64,000 nucleotides of DNA from Paenibacillus rubinfantis (GCF_001486505.1 NZ_LN909062.1:129341-193340), one strand, 5' to 3'; positions 18,620 through 26,529 are shown, numbered from the stretch's first letter. Numbers and translations are program-made. The notes: generated by a model not told the origin, from the sequence alone.

Positions 18620-18677
18620 CTCCTGATCAGGAATAAACTGCCACGTGCTTGTTGATTCATTTATACCTGATCAGGAG
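18620..18677. promoter_or_regulatory. Twin CCTGATCAGG palindromes upstream of bstA
   Basis: CTCCTGATCAGGAATAAA (18620-18637) and TTTATACCTGATCAGGAG (18660-18677) form an 18-bp inverted repeat with one mismatch. Each arm is itself built on the 10-bp palindrome CCTGATCAGG (18622-18631 and 18666-18675), with centres 44 bp apart, about four helical turns. The proximal arm contains the AGGAGG ribosome site of the minus-strand bstA-like gene. Two operators for a dimeric repressor or an mRNA hairpin that hides the ribosome site are both possible. Confidence 0.6.
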
Positions 18678-18820
18678 AAGGTTGTCGATATCCTAGTCCG
18701 CAGAATCCAAGAAATAATCACCTTTTTATTCCAAAAGCTCGTCTCGGGTCTTGTCCTCCATCTCATTCTCTGCTACGATTTTGCAAGTAAAAATAAACCA
18801 AACAACGAGGAGGAGATCAC

Positions 18821-19504
18821 ATGGAACAAACCAAGTCACCTGGGATCATGCCGCTGTTTTTAAACCTGAACCTGCCAGAGGGGAACCAGATGCCAGTTCA
18901 TGCGGCGTTGGTATGGGATACCGATCATCTCGTTCTCGTCGATACCGGGGTCCCCGGTCAGTTAGACGTGATTCGCAAAGCGTTAGGGAAGGCGGGGTTC
19001 TCCCTGGAGCAGCTGACGCACGTGATTATCACACATCAGGACCGAGACCATATCGGGAGCTTGCCAGAACTGCTCCAGGCGAAAACGGGCAAGGTGGAGG
19101 TGTTGGCCCACGAGATGGGAATCCCATACCTGTCCGGTGAAATCCCCTTGATCAAGAGCGGCGTCTATGCCAAGCCGGCGAAGGTCGATACGGCGCTTCA
19201 TGACGGTGACGAGCTGCCGTTTGGCGGGGGATTGCGGGTCATTCATACCCCCGGACATACGCCCGACCATATCAGCTTGTATCATCCTTCCAGCAAAACG
19301 CTGATTAGCGGGGACGCGCTTGTTTCCAACAATGGTAAGGTGTTACCGCCCGAGCCGAAGTTCACACCGGATTACCCCTTGGCCCTTCAGTCGGTTGAGA
19401 AATTAGCCGCACTGGATGTGGAAACCGTGATTACCTACCATGGCGGCGTATGTACCGGGCCGGTCCAAGAACGGATGAAGGAGATTGCGGCAGGCGGAAA
19501 ATAA
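18821..19504 (+). CDS. Metallo-beta-lactamase-fold hydrolase
   Basis: A 227-residue cytoplasmic MBL-fold protein. Metal-site motifs are THQDRDHIG (about 71-79), HTPGHTPDH (about 141-149), SGDAL (about 163) and a late TYHGG. The usual THxHxDH reads THQDRDH, so the second His is Asp, a variant known in some MBL subgroups. AGGAGGAG precedes the ATG. It is monocistronic. Substrate unknown; glyoxalase II, lactonase or another thioester/phosphodiester hydrolase role is possible. Confidence 0.85.
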   Translation: MEQTKSPGIMPLFLNLNLPEGNQMPVHAALVWDTDHLVLVDTGVPGQLDVIRKALGKAGFSLEQLTHVIITHQDRDHIGSLPELLQAKTGKVEVLAHEMGIPYLSGEIPLIKSGVYAKPAKVDTALHDGDELPFGGGLRVIHTPGHTPDHISLYHPSSKTLISGDALVSNNGKVLPPEPKFTPDYPLALQSVEKLAALDVETVITYHGGVCTGPVQERMKEIAAGGK

Positions 19505-19685
19505 ACCGTTTGCGACAGCGGAACCGCCAGATATCCCCTACCGGCTTAAAGCCGGTTAACCAGTTTAATTCGCTGTCTTCCATGAAACGCGACGGCCAGC
19601 TTCGTCCGTCCTCGCCCCAATCGGTAAACGTGCGGACCGACTGGTAATAAGCTTCGATCCGCTCGGCCGTTGGCTTCCAGCGGAT

Positions 19686-20021
19686 TTAAGCCAGCACTCG
19701 GTCCCCCCGCGTATTCGGGCGGGAGATGACAAGGAATTCCACTGCTTCAGCGGATCGGTTTATCGCCTGATGCGGCATATTGGCCGGAATCTCGAGTCCT
19801 TCATGTGGATGAAGCTCGTGCAGGGTCCCGTCCAATTCGATCTGCAGGCGGCCGGACAGGACGAAGCAAAACTGCTCGGCCTTTTCGTGAAAATGCCTTA
19901 CTTCCTGGCTATCCGGAGGCATCTTCTCATGAATGATGCTGTAATCCTCCCGATCCAGCAGCCGCCAACCGTCGCAATTCCCGCCCCACACATAATGCTC
20001 CGCATTCTGTTTGCTGATCAT
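19686..20021 (-). CDS. Cupin-domain protein
   Basis: A 111-residue single-domain cupin. The two cupin motifs are visible: HFHEKAEQFCFVLSGRLQIE (about 43-62) and IPANMPHQAINRS (about 77-89), giving His/Glu/His metal ligands. Such proteins are sugar isomerases, dioxygenases or sensors; none can be chosen here. It is the last gene of an operon: its ATG overlaps the stop of the DUF4269 gene by four bases. After its TAA the same frame stays open for over 60 codons without a start codon. Confidence 0.85.
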   Translation of the reverse strand: MISKQNAEHYVWGGNCDGWRLLDREDYSIIHEKMPPDSQEVRHFHEKAEQFCFVLSGRLQIELDGTLHELHPHEGLEIPANMPHQAINRSAEAVEFLVISRPNTRGDRVLA

Positions 20022-20596
20022 TTCGTACCGATCCTTTCCGCGATAAAATGGCGCAGCCGGGCATCATCCCAGTCATACACGGCCAGTAACGTTTCATAAG
20101 GGTCGCCTTCCAGCCGAAAAAAACGACCAAACGCCGGCTCCGTCTTTAAACCGTCCACCTTTAGCCTCCGGATCGCTTCCCGGGCTGCTGCCCCACCTAT
20201 CTCCAGCATCCGATGCTCAATCACCATGTGCCGGTAGGCGTTTTGCGCCGTCACCGGCTTTGGTTGGCCAAACATTTCGAACGCCAAGCCGCGATACGTA
20301 AAGTTTGCGACCGTACGCAGGAGGCCGCCGACGGTTTTGCTGGAACAGGTGTACTCCTCGCAGGCCCCAAAATGAAGCTTCAGCTCCTGCTCAAACCGGT
20401 TGGCGTCATACACCTCGCAGATGATGTCCAAGTCGCTCCCGGGCACATCGATACCGAGCGGAATCGTTCCATCTAAGACCGGATGGTAGGCATCCAGCCT
20501 GCTCATCACCTGCAGCTCCTCCATCGCCTCATAAGCCTGACGCTGCCGCGCATTGCCATTTTGCAAATAGGTGAGATCGAAGAAGTCGCTCATCAT
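20018..20596 (-). CDS. DUF4269 nucleotidyltransferase-like protein
   Basis: A 192-residue protein with the diagnostic segment GTIPLGIDVPGSDLDIICE (about 43-61), in which the Gly-Ser plus Asp-x-Asp pattern resembles nucleotidyltransferase active sites. DUF4269 has no established reaction. ATG 20596 has AGGAGG seven bases upstream; the longer frame to 20656 would overlap the methyltransferase. It lies between the methyltransferase and cupin genes in one operon. Confidence 0.8.
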   Translation of the reverse strand: MMSDFFDLTYLQNGNARQRQAYEAMEELQVMSRLDAYHPVLDGTIPLGIDVPGSDLDIICEVYDANRFEQELKLHFGACEEYTCSSKTVGGLLRTVANFTYRGLAFEMFGQPKPVTAQNAYRHMVIEHRMLEIGGAAAREAIRRLKVDGLKTEPAFGRFFRLEGDPYETLLAVYDWDDARLRHFIAERIGTK

Positions 20597-20607
20597 CGTT
20601 TCGCCTC

Positions 20608-21216
20608 CTATGTACTTCCTGGCTTCGCCCGCAGCAATTGGACCATGTCCATCCAATAACTTTCCGCCGCGATAACGTTAAGACCTGCCTGTTCGGCCAA
20701 TTGCCGGATATCCCGCGTATGATGACAGCCATAAGCCCGGTATAACAGAGGATCCAACGATTTCTGCAGCACGGCGATCACAGGGCGGGAGCTGATGCCA
20801 TGTTCCAACAGTAAAACTTCCCCTTCCGGCTTGCACCAGCGGCGAAGCTTCTCCATTAACTCCAGCGGCCGCTCATAGCTGCAGAACGAAAGGGTGGAAA
20901 CCACCGTATCAAACGAATGCTCGGCAAAATCCGCATTCTCCATATCCGTGCACACGAATTCCGCATTCACATGCAAGTGGTTAGCCCGGCGTTGGGCCTT
21001 CTCCAGCATAGCCGGACTGAAGTCGACCGCCGTGACGTGCACCCCCAGCGGATAGTAGGGGAAGTTTGCCCCCGCTCCCACGGCTAACTCCAGCACCCGT
21101 CCGCGGGCATGGCTTAGTAGCTGCTGGCGCCAACGGCCTTGGGCCGGAGTTTCCGTACGGCGATCATATTGATTGGCCTGCTTGTCAAAGATACGCACTA
21201 ACCTCTGTTTATCCAT
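20608..21216 (-). CDS. Class I SAM-dependent methyltransferase
   Basis: A 202-residue methyltransferase of the UbiE/Methyltransf_11 type. Motif I is VLELAVGAGANFPYYP (about 41-56), followed by VTAVDFSPAML and the post-motif FDTVVSTLSFCSYERP. The sequence LLLEHGISSRP near residue 137 is typical of small UbiE-like proteins. It is the first of three tightly packed genes with DUF4269 and cupin proteins. The substrate is unknown. Confidence 0.85.
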   Translation of the reverse strand: MDKQRLVRIFDKQANQYDRRTETPAQGRWRQQLLSHARGRVLELAVGAGANFPYYPLGVHVTAVDFSPAMLEKAQRRANHLHVNAEFVCTDMENADFAEHSFDTVVSTLSFCSYERPLELMEKLRRWCKPEGEVLLLEHGISSRPVIAVLQKSLDPLLYRAYGCHHTRDIRQLAEQAGLNVIAAESYWMDMVQLLRAKPGST

Positions 21217-21228
21217 CCAATCCCCCTC

Positions 21229-21939
21229 TTAACTCTTCTTTTGGATCCGCTGTTTGATCCGGATCGCCTTGTTCAAGTGCAGAAAATTATGCCGGGTCGC
21301 AGGCATCAAAATCAATCCGGCGAACGTTTTCTTGCCCCAATATTCCAAGAGCCATTCAGCATCCGGCTTCACCGCATTTTGGGCACGGAGCTTGTCAATT
21401 CCCGAGGCCGGGACCTTGCGCTTCATCTCCGCGGGCTCCATGCTGCGGACGATCTCCCGGGTGCGCCGGCCTACTTCGATCCGATAATCCAGCAAGGCGT
21501 CAATGTCGATCCCGGCGCTCAGTTCGGCGGCTTCCTCCTCTGTCATGCCGTTCCCCGTGTGAGCGCAAGAAATCCTTAGCTTGGATAGCCAATTCCCCTC
21601 GGCAAAAATCTGCTCCCGCCCCCCGATCAACACGTTCACCGTCATGTCCTCAATGCGAGCGATATGCCATAGATGCCAGACGATCGAGTTCGTCGTGTCA
21701 GGTGCCTTCACAGGATATTGGCGAAGCGTCTCCTCCCGAATCCCATCCAGCAATTCATCCTCCAACGTGCTCAGCTTAGCCGCCGCATCAACGTCCGCCA
21801 TCTTGGAAACATACAACCAGGCATGCTGGCTCAGAAACAACTCCACCGCTTGCTCATACCCTCTTGGATTCTTCAAAAGAGCGGTTAACCGTTGATGCTC
21901 GGCATTCCAACGCTTTCTTTCCGCCAACTGTATCGTCAT
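21229..21939 (-). CDS. DinB-superfamily protein
   Basis: A 236-residue DinB_2-type protein with the first metal region TTNSIVWHLWHIARIEDMTV (about 76-95) and the C-terminal RHNFLHLNKAIRIK. The protein is longer than the other two DinB-fold proteins in the window. It precedes the methyltransferase gene by only 12 bases and may start that operon. Function unknown; a thiol-dependent transferase is a family-based guess. Confidence 0.8.
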   Translation of the reverse strand: MTIQLAERKRWNAEHQRLTALLKNPRGYEQAVELFLSQHAWLYVSKMADVDAAAKLSTLEDELLDGIREETLRQYPVKAPDTTNSIVWHLWHIARIEDMTVNVLIGGREQIFAEGNWLSKLRISCAHTGNGMTEEEAAELSAGIDIDALLDYRIEVGRRTREIVRSMEPAEMKRKVPASGIDKLRAQNAVKPDAEWLLEYWGKKTFAGLILMPATRHNFLHLNKAIRIKQRIQKKS

Positions 21940-22010
21940 TCCCTGCGCCTCCCTTCCTGTTATCTCCTACTTCGCGATGCTTTTGGCCTATCCCTGCCAA
22001 GCAATAAAAG

Positions 22011-22035
22011 AAACACACCCTAATTGGGTGTGTTT
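22011..22035 (-). terminator. Terminator of the GH43 gene
   Basis: AAACACACCC (22011-22020) pairs perfectly with GGGTGTGTTT (22026-22035). On the minus strand it is followed by CTTTTATT, 32 bases past the GH43 stop. Confidence 0.8.
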
Positions 22036-22066
22036 CCCGTTTTTTCCGTTAATCCCGTTTCGTCGG

Positions 22067-22996
22067 CTAACGCTGCAGCGGTCTGGCCTCGACGCCTTCA
22101 TGGGTCATTTGCACCGGTTGGATCCGCCCATCTGCGTCAAACAACATTCGATCGATGCAAACTACGCGATGATTCGCATCCGTTTCGCTGAGCGGCCGGC
22201 GATGGTAAACAATGTACCATTCGTCGCTGCCCGGAATTTGCAGAAATCCGTGATGCCCGGCGCCGGTGGCGATGGCCGGATCCTGCTGCAGTATCTTACC
22301 TACGCGCTTGAACGGCCCAACAGGCGAATCGGACATGGCGTAGGCCACGGAATAATCCGGCCCGGTCCAGCCTCCCTCAGCCCACATGAAATAATAAATG
22401 CCGTTACGCTTAAACATGCAAGGCCCTTCAACATAATGATTCGGGGTGATCTCCTTAAACGTGGTTCCGTCCTCGAACGTATCCAGGTGAATCATATCTT
22501 CAGTTAATTTTGCGACATTGCAATGTCCCCAACCCCCGTAGTACAGATAAGCACTCCCGTCGTCATCGAGAAACACATGGGGATCAATCGGCTGCGCGCC
22601 AAAATGAAACCGATCGATCAACGGCTTGCCCAGCGCATCCCGGTACGGGCCCTCCGGACGGTCGGCAACGGCCACGCCGATTCCGCCCAGCTCCTCGTTG
22701 CTTTGAATATCGTTGGCGGAAAAGTAGTAATAGAACTTTCCGTTGCGTTCGATCGGGGACGGAGCCCATAACGCCCGCCGTGCCCAAGCAATGTCTTCCC
22801 TCGTCAAGATGCGCTCCACCTTCGTCCACTCCGTCAAATCTGTGGAATAGAAAGCATCAAAAAACGTCTGTTCATCATAAGGGGCCGAATACGTCGGGTA
22901 AATCCAATACCGATCCTGAAAAATCCGCGCTTCCGGGTCCGCATACCAGCCGGGAAATACGGGATTGCCGGATCTGTTATTCCGCTCTTCGTTCAT
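22067..22996 (-). CDS. Glycoside hydrolase family 43 protein
   Basis: A 309-residue five-bladed beta-propeller enzyme without a signal peptide, so probably cytoplasmic. Inverting GH43 residues are visible: base Asp20 in WYADPEA, pKa-modulating Asp138 in QPIDPHVFLDDDG, and acid Glu190 in YVEGPCMF. GH43 enzymes are beta-xylosidases, arabinofuranosidases or arabinanases acting on hemicellulose fragments. ATG 22996 is set by GGAGG five bases upstream. A fragment of an AraC-type regulator lies divergently upstream, possibly its former regulator. Confidence 0.88.
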   Translation of the reverse strand: MNEERNNRSGNPVFPGWYADPEARIFQDRYWIYPTYSAPYDEQTFFDAFYSTDLTEWTKVERILTREDIAWARRALWAPSPIERNGKFYYYFSANDIQSNEELGGIGVAVADRPEGPYRDALGKPLIDRFHFGAQPIDPHVFLDDDGSAYLYYGGWGHCNVAKLTEDMIHLDTFEDGTTFKEITPNHYVEGPCMFKRNGIYYFMWAEGGWTGPDYSVAYAMSDSPVGPFKRVGKILQQDPAIATGAGHHGFLQIPGSDEWYIVYHRRPLSETDANHRVVCIDRMLFDADGRIQPVQMTHEGVEARPLQR

Positions 22997-23100
22997 GGGT
23001 GCCTCCTTCTCCTTATGGCATCGGTGTGCATATACGCTATATTCTCCATCACGGGTAACCATACCTGCCTGGGACCCTGTCCCATCGACCAACGCCGTCT

Positions 23101-23295
23101 CAGGTTCGCATCTCCGTCGCCAAGCAGTTGCTCGAAACGTCCAAACTGTCCGTGTACGCCGTGGCGAACCAGGTCGGTTACGCCAACTACTCCTATTACT
23201 CCAAGCTGTTCAAGCAGGAGGTCGGGGTGACACCTAACGAGTACAAGAAGAACCCGCGGAGTGCGGCACAGTGGGCGGTAAGGGAGCGGGCCTGA
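23101..23295 (+). pseudogene. C-terminal fragment of an AraC-type regulator
   Basis: Sixty-four codons, ending in TGA, encode the second helix-turn-helix of an AraC/XylS regulator: RISVAKQLLETSKLSVYAVA followed by NQVGYANYSYYSKLFKQEVG and VTPNEYKK. There is no start codon, ribosome site or upstream half; reading back from 23101 the family resemblance ends at once. The high GC of the fragment differs from nearby AT-rich genes. It is the remnant of a regulator or response regulator of YesN type. Confidence 0.85.
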
Positions 23296-23315
23296 GGCTA
23301 GAAGAGCGCATGAAA

Positions 23316-23346
23316 AAGGGGCTTCCCGACGGTTGGGGGGCCCCTT
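23316..23346. terminator. Hairpin terminator
   Basis: AAGGGGC (23316-23322) pairs with GCCCCTT (23340-23346); the minus strand then runs into TTTCA. It is shared by the AraC fragment and the convergent secreted-protein gene. Confidence 0.6.
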
Positions 23347-23356
23347 CACTTGTATT

Positions 23357-23773
23357 CTATTTTTGCACCTTAAACGTAAATTTCCACTCTGCGGTGTTCC
23401 CGGAGTATCTCCCCCGATTTTCTGTAACTTTAACCTTTAATGCCTTATGAATGTCCTTGGTCACAGCGGACACCTTAATCGAAGCGTTGGCTGAACCGCT
23501 GTCCGGGACTTTATCCTGCTCTTCCACATACGCTTTTAGCTTGAGACTCTCCGTTGATTTGAGGCTAAGACTGACGGTCGATCCTTCCTCAATTTCTTTC
23601 CCATTCACCGATGCAGCTGTATACCACTCGTTGCCGACATGATCGTTCTCAACCAGTTCGACGCTAACGAGGGTCACCTTGAGTTTAACCGTTTTGGTTG
23701 CAGCCGACACAGGCTGAACCAAGCAAACAAATATAAATGATAGCAACAGCATAACCTTAAGTGCTTTTTTCAT
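23357..23773 (-). CDS. Small secreted protein of unknown function
   Basis: A 138-residue exported protein. MKKALK plus a hydrophobic core ends at VSAA near residue 25. The mature part is Lys/Val/Ser-rich beta-type sequence (KTVKLKVTLVSVELVEND..., ending WKFTFKVQK) that may form an immunoglobulin-like domain. It has no cysteine in the mature part and no recognised motif. ATG 23773 has GGGAGG eight bases upstream. Function unknown. Confidence 0.65.
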   Translation of the reverse strand: MKKALKVMLLLSFIFVCLVQPVSAATKTVKLKVTLVSVELVENDHVGNEWYTAASVNGKEIEEGSTVSLSLKSTESLKLKAYVEEQDKVPDSGSANASIKVSAVTKDIHKALKVKVTENRGRYSGNTAEWKFTFKVQK

Positions 23774-23876
23774 TGAGAGTGCCTCCCTCAAGTCATTTTA
23801 ATTGTTCCGTTATCACCTTGGTTTCGCTTCCATTTTACTCCAATGCCTGAGCACCTACAATCCTTGCAAAAGCAAA

Positions 23877-23907
23877 AAGAAGACCACCGTATAACGGTGA
23901 TCTTCTT
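23877..23907 (-). terminator. Terminator of the FusB-like gene
   Basis: A 14-bp stem, AAGAAGACCACCGT (23877-23890) with ACGGTGATCTTCTT (23894-23907), has one mismatch; the minus strand continues with TTTTGCTTTTG. Confidence 0.85.
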
Positions 23908-23917
23908 CTCTCCATAT

Positions 23918-24565
23918 TTATTTTCCTACCGAAAGCAAGAACCTCTCCAAGGCTCCCGTATCCGTAATGCTGTGGTTGCAGCCCTGGTTCTCCAGGCAGA
24001 CATAATGCCCGTACATGGAGAAGTTATCCGGCGAAGCATTGGCGGATTTGGTTTTGACCGAGAAAAAAGCAAGCTCCTGATGCCGATTGCAGAACAAGCA
24101 ATACCCTTTCTTGTTGGTCGGCGTTATCCGTCCTTCGATGCCGACAAACCGACCTTCATGCGGATAGACGATAAACAGCTTGTTCGACGCGATATCTACC
24201 CAACTCAAGTACGTCACGTAACGAAAGTCGATGGAGGCGAGATCCGGTACTTTCAGTTTCTTATTTTTAGGGAATAGCTTCTCAATCTGCTTCGCCGTAA
24301 TCGGCGGAAAAGGCTCCAGATATCCTTCTAATGCGCCAAGATACCTTTGGAAATCGTAAGCCGTCTCGAAGGAAGCGATTTGACCCAGCATCTGCTTCTG
24401 CTCCTCCGTCAGCATCGGAAAGGCCTCAACAATCTTCGTAACGGCACTAAACCTTACGGTCTCCAGAACGCTTCGATCCGCGACGGTACGCAGTGTTCTC
24501 TGAAGAAATTCCGCTTGTTTCTTGATCACGTTATACTGGTGGTTTCTAATAAATGGTGTACTCAT
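23918..24565 (-). CDS. FusB/FusC-type elongation factor G-binding protein
   Basis: A 215-residue cytoplasmic protein. FusB-family proteins bind EF-G and free it from the ribosome when fusidic acid locks it. The C-terminal zinc finger is intact: Cys156, Cys159 (YCLFCN), Cys190 and Cys196 (YVCLENQGCN), the same spacing as in FusB. The N-terminal helical half (1-80) also fits. Chromosomal homologues are common in Gram-positive soil bacteria and may act in ribosome protection generally. It is a single gene with its own terminator. Confidence 0.88.
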   Translation of the reverse strand: MSTPFIRNHQYNVIKKQAEFLQRTLRTVADRSVLETVRFSAVTKIVEAFPMLTEEQKQMLGQIASFETAYDFQRYLGALEGYLEPFPPITAKQIEKLFPKNKKLKVPDLASIDFRYVTYLSWVDIASNKLFIVYPHEGRFVGIEGRITPTNKKGYCLFCNRHQELAFFSVKTKSANASPDNFSMYGHYVCLENQGCNHSITDTGALERFLLSVGK

Positions 24566-24827
24566 AGCTTTCAGCCCCTTATTTGTGATGTACCCTCAAA
24601 TCGATAAGGTGCAAAGCCTGTTATTAGAAACGATAAAGTTAAGTTTGGGCGATCGAATTCATCCTCTCGCACCCCACGCAAAGTATCGCCCTAGATCAGG
24701 CTTTGCATGAGGACTTCCTAGCAAATGAGCAATCGCGAATTGCCATCTGTAAAACCCCCAATTCCATTTTATAGGCAAAAGTATAACAGCAAGTTCGGAA
24801 AGCCGCAATTCCATTCCAAGTATCCTG

Positions 24828-25241
24828 CTAGATTCCCGCCGTGTTCTGCAAGACGACCCTCCAACCGTCCGGGTCGCATACGGTGATACCCTGTTGTTTC
24901 CAATAAGGATTTTCAGGTTCAACTTCAGGATAGCCCATGGAGTTTAGTCGCGCGACGATTTCATCCCTGGCGCTTCTATCCGGAATGTAGAATACCAACA
25001 AATTGTCTCTGGAGGGAGGGAACACCGGAACAGCGTCCACCTGCTGCGTAAACTCCAGATGATAATCGACACCCGGCAAACCAAACATCACCCCGTCATA
25101 ACCTTCATGTTTTGCGAAGGAACCTACGATTTCCAGTCCAAGTCCTATCGAATAGAACTCGATGATCTTATCCATCTGATGCGTCGGGCGTGCCACGCGA
25201 AACTGAACAGCTGGCATTTGCTCTGACCACGGTTGGTTCAT
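24828..25241 (-). CDS. VOC-family (glyoxalase/dioxygenase fold) protein
   Basis: A 137-residue protein with the paired beta-alpha-beta-beta-beta units of the VOC superfamily: QFRVARPTHQMDKIIEFYSI... early and GYPEVEPENPYWKQQGITVCDPDGWRVVLQ at the end (the final part split here only for description). VOC proteins bind a metal and act as isomerases, dioxygenases or drug-binding proteins. It has no diagnostic resistance-protein motif, so the role is open. The 262 bases before it (24566-24827) hold no gene that I can support. Confidence 0.85.
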   Translation of the reverse strand: MNQPWSEQMPAVQFRVARPTHQMDKIIEFYSIGLGLEIVGSFAKHEGYDGVMFGLPGVDYHLEFTQQVDAVPVFPPSRDNLLVFYIPDRSARDEIVARLNSMGYPEVEPENPYWKQQGITVCDPDGWRVVLQNTAGI

Positions 25242-25260
25242 TGGAAGCCCTCCTCCCCTT

Positions 25261-25410
25261 TTACCATTTTCGGATATATCCCGCTTTTTTCAAAATCCTA
25301 TAGCTGTTTGAGTTTAAGTTATCGATCGGCTCGTCCAGCGAGAAATACTTTAATTCCAGGCCTTCATCATCGTTAATGGTTGGTGTACCATGGACATTTA
25401 CCGCCTCTTA
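25261..25410 (-). pseudogene. C-terminal remnant of a Nudix hydrolase
   Basis: Minus-strand codons ending at TAA 25261-25263 read GTPTINDDEGLELKYFSLDE then PIDNLNSNSYRILKKAGYIR. This is the typical C-terminal strand and helix of small Nudix hydrolases (xDExLExKYFxLDE). No Nudix box precedes it and the frame is closed by a stop near 25410. It is a 5'-truncated fragment. Confidence 0.7.
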
Positions 25411-25545
25411 AACGGCTATAGCGTTATATACCTCATCCCCATGCGGGTACTTATAATAGAACTCCGCGAACCTGTAGGAGAATGGATCACCTATGACAGC
25501 AAAGGCAAAAAACACAAATCTACCAATCGTGACCTTCCAATATAG
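25390..25545 (+). CDS. Possible 51-residue ORF of unknown function
   Basis: An ATG frame overlapping the Nudix remnant on the other strand reads MDIYRLLNGYSVIYLIPMRV, then IIELREPVGEWITYDSKGKK and ends HKSTNRDLPI. The last half looks protein-like, but there is no clear ribosome site and no family that I recognise. It may itself be a decayed tail. This and the Nudix remnant are all I see in 25242-25584. Confidence 0.25.
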   Translation: MDIYRLLNGYSVIYLIPMRVLIIELREPVGEWITYDSKGKKHKSTNRDLPI

Positions 25546-25584
25546 AAATCCCTCCAAACTTATTACTGACTTTCGGGGTTATTA

Positions 25585-25785
25585 TCAATCCGCCACGGGT
25601 CTCTTAAAAACAACGATTACTTCTCTAGATGTCCCTTGACCATAACTTGTGTCGAAACAGGACACCACTTCCCATCCGTATTGTCCATAATGGTTTAATT
25701 CACTCTCAAACTCCGTCTCATCTACTTTCCCACCCATAAATCCTCCGGTCTTCACCTTGATGGTTTTATACTCCCATTTAGTCAT
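25585..25785 (-). CDS. DUF4177 protein
   Basis: A 66-residue protein opening MTKWEYKTIKVKT and carrying LNHYGQYGWEVVSCFDT, the hallmark of DUF4177 (WEYK start, then LNxxGxxGWEVV). The ending REVIVVFKRP also fits. A good AGGAGGTT ribosome site lies upstream. Function of the family is not established. It is intact although flanked by gene remnants. Confidence 0.85.
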   Translation of the reverse strand: MTKWEYKTIKVKTGGFMGGKVDETEFESELNHYGQYGWEVVSCFDTSYGQGTSREVIVVFKRPVAD

Positions 25786-25845
25786 TGGATAACCTCCTTA
25801 TGTGAATAGAACAAATTCGCTTTATACTGATCTTGATCCCACCCC

Positions 25846-25986
25846 TTATTTCATACGTTTCATCATGGGATGATCTTCTTTAAGCTGCAGTAGATCCCAC
25901 AGATTACCATATAAATCCGTATAAAAGTCTATGGCCTCATCATAATCCTTAACAACTAGTGCGATGTGGACGTTGGATTGAAGCAT
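25846..25986 (-). pseudogene. VOC-family gene with in-frame internal deletion
   Basis: A 46-codon frame from ATG to TAA joins a typical VOC N-terminus (SNVHIALVVKDYDEAIDFYT) directly to a typical VOC C-terminus (DLYGNLWDLLQL followed by KEDHPMMKRMK). About 80 central residues, including most metal-binding strands, are missing. The fusion keeps frame, so a short peptide could still be made, but it cannot form the VOC fold. Confidence 0.75.
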
Positions 25987-26041
25987 GATCTTTATCCCTC
26001 AATTCTATTGTTGATCATTGGATATGCTCAATGGATTGAAA

Positions 26042-26286
26042 TCACTTTCCAAAAATATATATGTCTTGTTCATGATCGAAATCAGAAGACACTAGCCCAT
26101 TCACGTATTTGCAGCGTAAGATCCCCGGCGAATTTTGATACATCATATACACTTCATTCTTTCCGATCAATCCCATCGTTCAACGATCTCTTGGGCCTCA
26201 TCGTGAATCTCGGTAATGCATACTCCCTTTGCAAGAAGATGATGAACCATCAAACAGCCTCCCTTAGAAATACGTAACTCCTTCAT
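26042..26286 (-). pseudogene. Frameshifted small gene of unknown function
   Basis: Two overlapping frames look like one broken coding sequence. The first (26167-26286, 39 residues) starts four bases after the DUF3977 stop and contains MVHHLLAKGVCITEIHDEAQ then EIVERWD. The second (26042-26176, 44 residues) continues GLIGKNEVYMMYQNSPGIL then SSDFDHEQDIYIFGK. One base change near 26170 would join them into about 80 residues. I do not recognise the family. Confidence 0.4.
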
Positions 26287-26289
26287 GTA

Positions 26290-26529
26290 TCATTCGCCAT
26301 AAAATCCAAGCAGGATCTTAAAGTTACTATTCCTCTTGGTCTGAAGCTTTACGCCTTCTCTCAGATCAAGAATCAAAACTCTCCTTCTGATCCAAACTCT
26401 CAAATAAACCGATTTCAATTTAAAAGGTGTTACGATTCCTTTCATTTCCGTCTCGGTCCCATCTTCGTGCTCGATTTCCGTTCGAATCAACCACGTGTTC
26501 CCGACCCCGATTTCGATATACTTTTTCAA
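26290..26529 (-). CDS. DUF3977 protein
   Basis: A 79-residue protein opening MKKYIEIGVGNTWLIRTEIE and carrying KLKSVYLRVWI and VLILDLREGVK, which matches the DUF3977 pattern. The start appears to be TTG at 26529, which overlaps the stop of the Nudix fragment frame. Function unknown; no membrane segment or signal peptide. It survives intact in a zone of broken genes. Confidence 0.78.
   Translation of the reverse strand: MKKYIEIGVGNTWLIRTEIEHEDGTETEMKGIVTPFKLKSVYLRVWIRRRVLILDLREGVKLQTKRNSNFKILLGFYGE

Noticed and set aside
24659..24922. 87-codon minus-strand frame overlapping the VOC gene
   Set aside because: It overlaps the VOC gene in another frame, is rich in Arg/Ser as a shadow would be, and has no ribosome site.
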